A DNA stretch of 64,000 nucleotides, taken from contig NW_023998464.1 in assembly GCF_014805625.2 (NCBI RefSeq), forward strand, positions 2,755,622 through 2,819,621, read 5' to 3'. This document shows, piece after piece, positions 62,913 through 64,000 of this stretch (positions are counted from its first letter, which is position 1; each line of letters starts with the position of its first letter). The notes beneath the pieces were generated by a model that did not search any database, was not told where the DNA came from, and saw only the letters and a program-made list of their open reading frames with translations. Made by a program: the position numbers and the translations under genes. This stretch comes from Glossina fuscipes. Its lineage: Eukaryota > Arthropoda > Insecta > Diptera > Glossinidae.

Positions 62913-64000
62913 CGAATATATGTGTCTGTGCATCAAATTTTAGACCAAGTGAAACATTCATCAAATGATAAATTGAGTGAATGACTTCATGCATGTTGCG
63001 ACATCTTCCGTTAGCATCATTTACATTTTACTCATAGAGGATAGCAATGGTTGAAGTCATGTAGTACTCATCACAATTGGCTGCAGTGCCGCAAGCAACA
63101 ATTGCACAAGCGGTGGTAGTTTATAAAAACGCAATGATATAATGCCTAGAGTGTGACTGAATATTGATAATGGTTGCAGTGATGTTGACGATGACGGTTG
63201 ATGGTTATTGCTGCCTGTTCGTTTTCTCTACTGACTATAGCCTCTAGCAAGCCACGGAAAAGTAGCGTAGCATACTCGTCATAAGTCAGCTATGAAACTT
63301 TACTTAAGTACTAACACACACCGGCAAATAAGTATGTAAGTCTGCAAGTTAGGCAATAATCGTCGAGTAGAAGTCGTCATTTAGACAGTTCAGTCGTATG
63401 ATAGTATGTCTAAGGTAAAGTGCCGTTACATTGCTTTTAATTGCACCACAATCGTAAAACGTTTGTTTTTCCTTTTAGCAATATTTACTTAGAGGTAACA
63501 ATAACAATGACACTGGCACCAACATGATGAGATTTACATGATACTCATAAGTGTATAAATGTACGTATGCTGATCACAGAGCTTGAGCAGACTCTGTGAT
63601 GGGTCTATGAATAAAAGTGACTGACTTAAATTGCCTTCGTATACATTGTACTTGGTCGCATCCTTGCAGTTCATATATTGTGTTTTTCCTCACTGACAAC
63701 CAACACCATGTTAATGTCGGTTGGTTTTCGGTTACCACACATTGGCCGTACGTTTTATTCTTTTTGTCTCATCTTTCTTTGCAACGTTCATATATGTAGT
63801 GAAAGCGCAAATATTTATGTTGCTGGTAGTCTGTCACTCTGTTTGCTGGGTTACAACTGAGTTATCACATCACTCAGATACTGTGTCATTTTGTGTATTG
63901 TACTATGTCATGCTATTTTTCTTATGTTGTAGATGTGTGGGGCGACCATGCTCATAATCATCATCACCATTATTATCAGTAACATTCGCATGGTCATGGT

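Larger units (their letters stand above)
61531..64000. other. Non-coding to the window end
   Basis: Contains the GT repeat and CA/CAA-rich DNA. TTTTCCTTTTAG|CAATATTTACTTAGAG|GTAACA at 63466-63501 resembles a 16-base micro-exon but is too short to support. Confidence 0.45.

Noticed and set aside
1..64000. CRISPR arrays, rRNA, operons, phage or bacterial genes
   Set aside because: No regularly spaced repeats, no rRNA-like sequence and no prokaryotic gene organisation. The window reads as fly nuclear DNA throughout.

Overview
This window looks like non-coding DNA from a higher (cyclorrhaphan) fly. It is very AT-rich, full of A/T runs, TA, CA and trinucleotide microsatellites and CAA/GTT-rich tracts, and carries many decayed copies of dispersed repeats of a kind common in tephritid and related fly genomes. 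There are no bacterial-style operons, ribosome binding sites or densely packed genes. Nearly all open frames of 60-140 codons have low-complexity, F/I/Y/K-rich translations that fit chance frames in AT-rich DNA. The species cannot be fixed from the sequence alone.

Layout. 1-18.7 kb is non-coding, with a CAG-repeat micro-ORF (1.1 kb), microsatellites, a 574-bp inverted-repeat-bounded segment (5.35-5.92 kb) and several copies of dispersed repeat family A. At 18.7-20.9 kb on the + strand there are two candidate coding exons: an ATG exon in a good start context ending in a consensus donor, and about 2 kb later an exon with a 24-T tract, acceptor and donor. They are phase-compatible and may be the 5' end of a gene whose remaining exons are outside the window or too short to recognise. 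20.9-42 kb holds no supported gene, only microsatellites, A/T-rich DNA and an unusual GC-rich block near 36.0-36.3 kb. 42-46 kb holds a cluster of repeat family B.

The only confidently coding gene is at 48,508-49,509 (+): an uninterrupted 333-codon frame with an N-terminal RIIa-type dimerisation/docking domain and two IQ motifs. This architecture recalls sperm/axonemal proteins such as SPA17, and the lack of introns fits a compact, perhaps germline-expressed gene sitting in a large intergenic or intronic region. 50.6-51.0 kb holds another family A copy, 54.1-54.8 kb a dead mariner transposase, 55.0 and 61.0 kb family B copies, and 57.9 kb an inverted family A fragment. The rest to 64 kb is AT-rich DNA without a recognisable gene.

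If the 18.7/20.8 kb exons are real and their gene continues past 50 kb, the RIIa/IQ gene would be nested in its intron on the same strand. I see no evidence of an unprecedented biological system. The best leads are the split-gene start and the RIIa/IQ gene.
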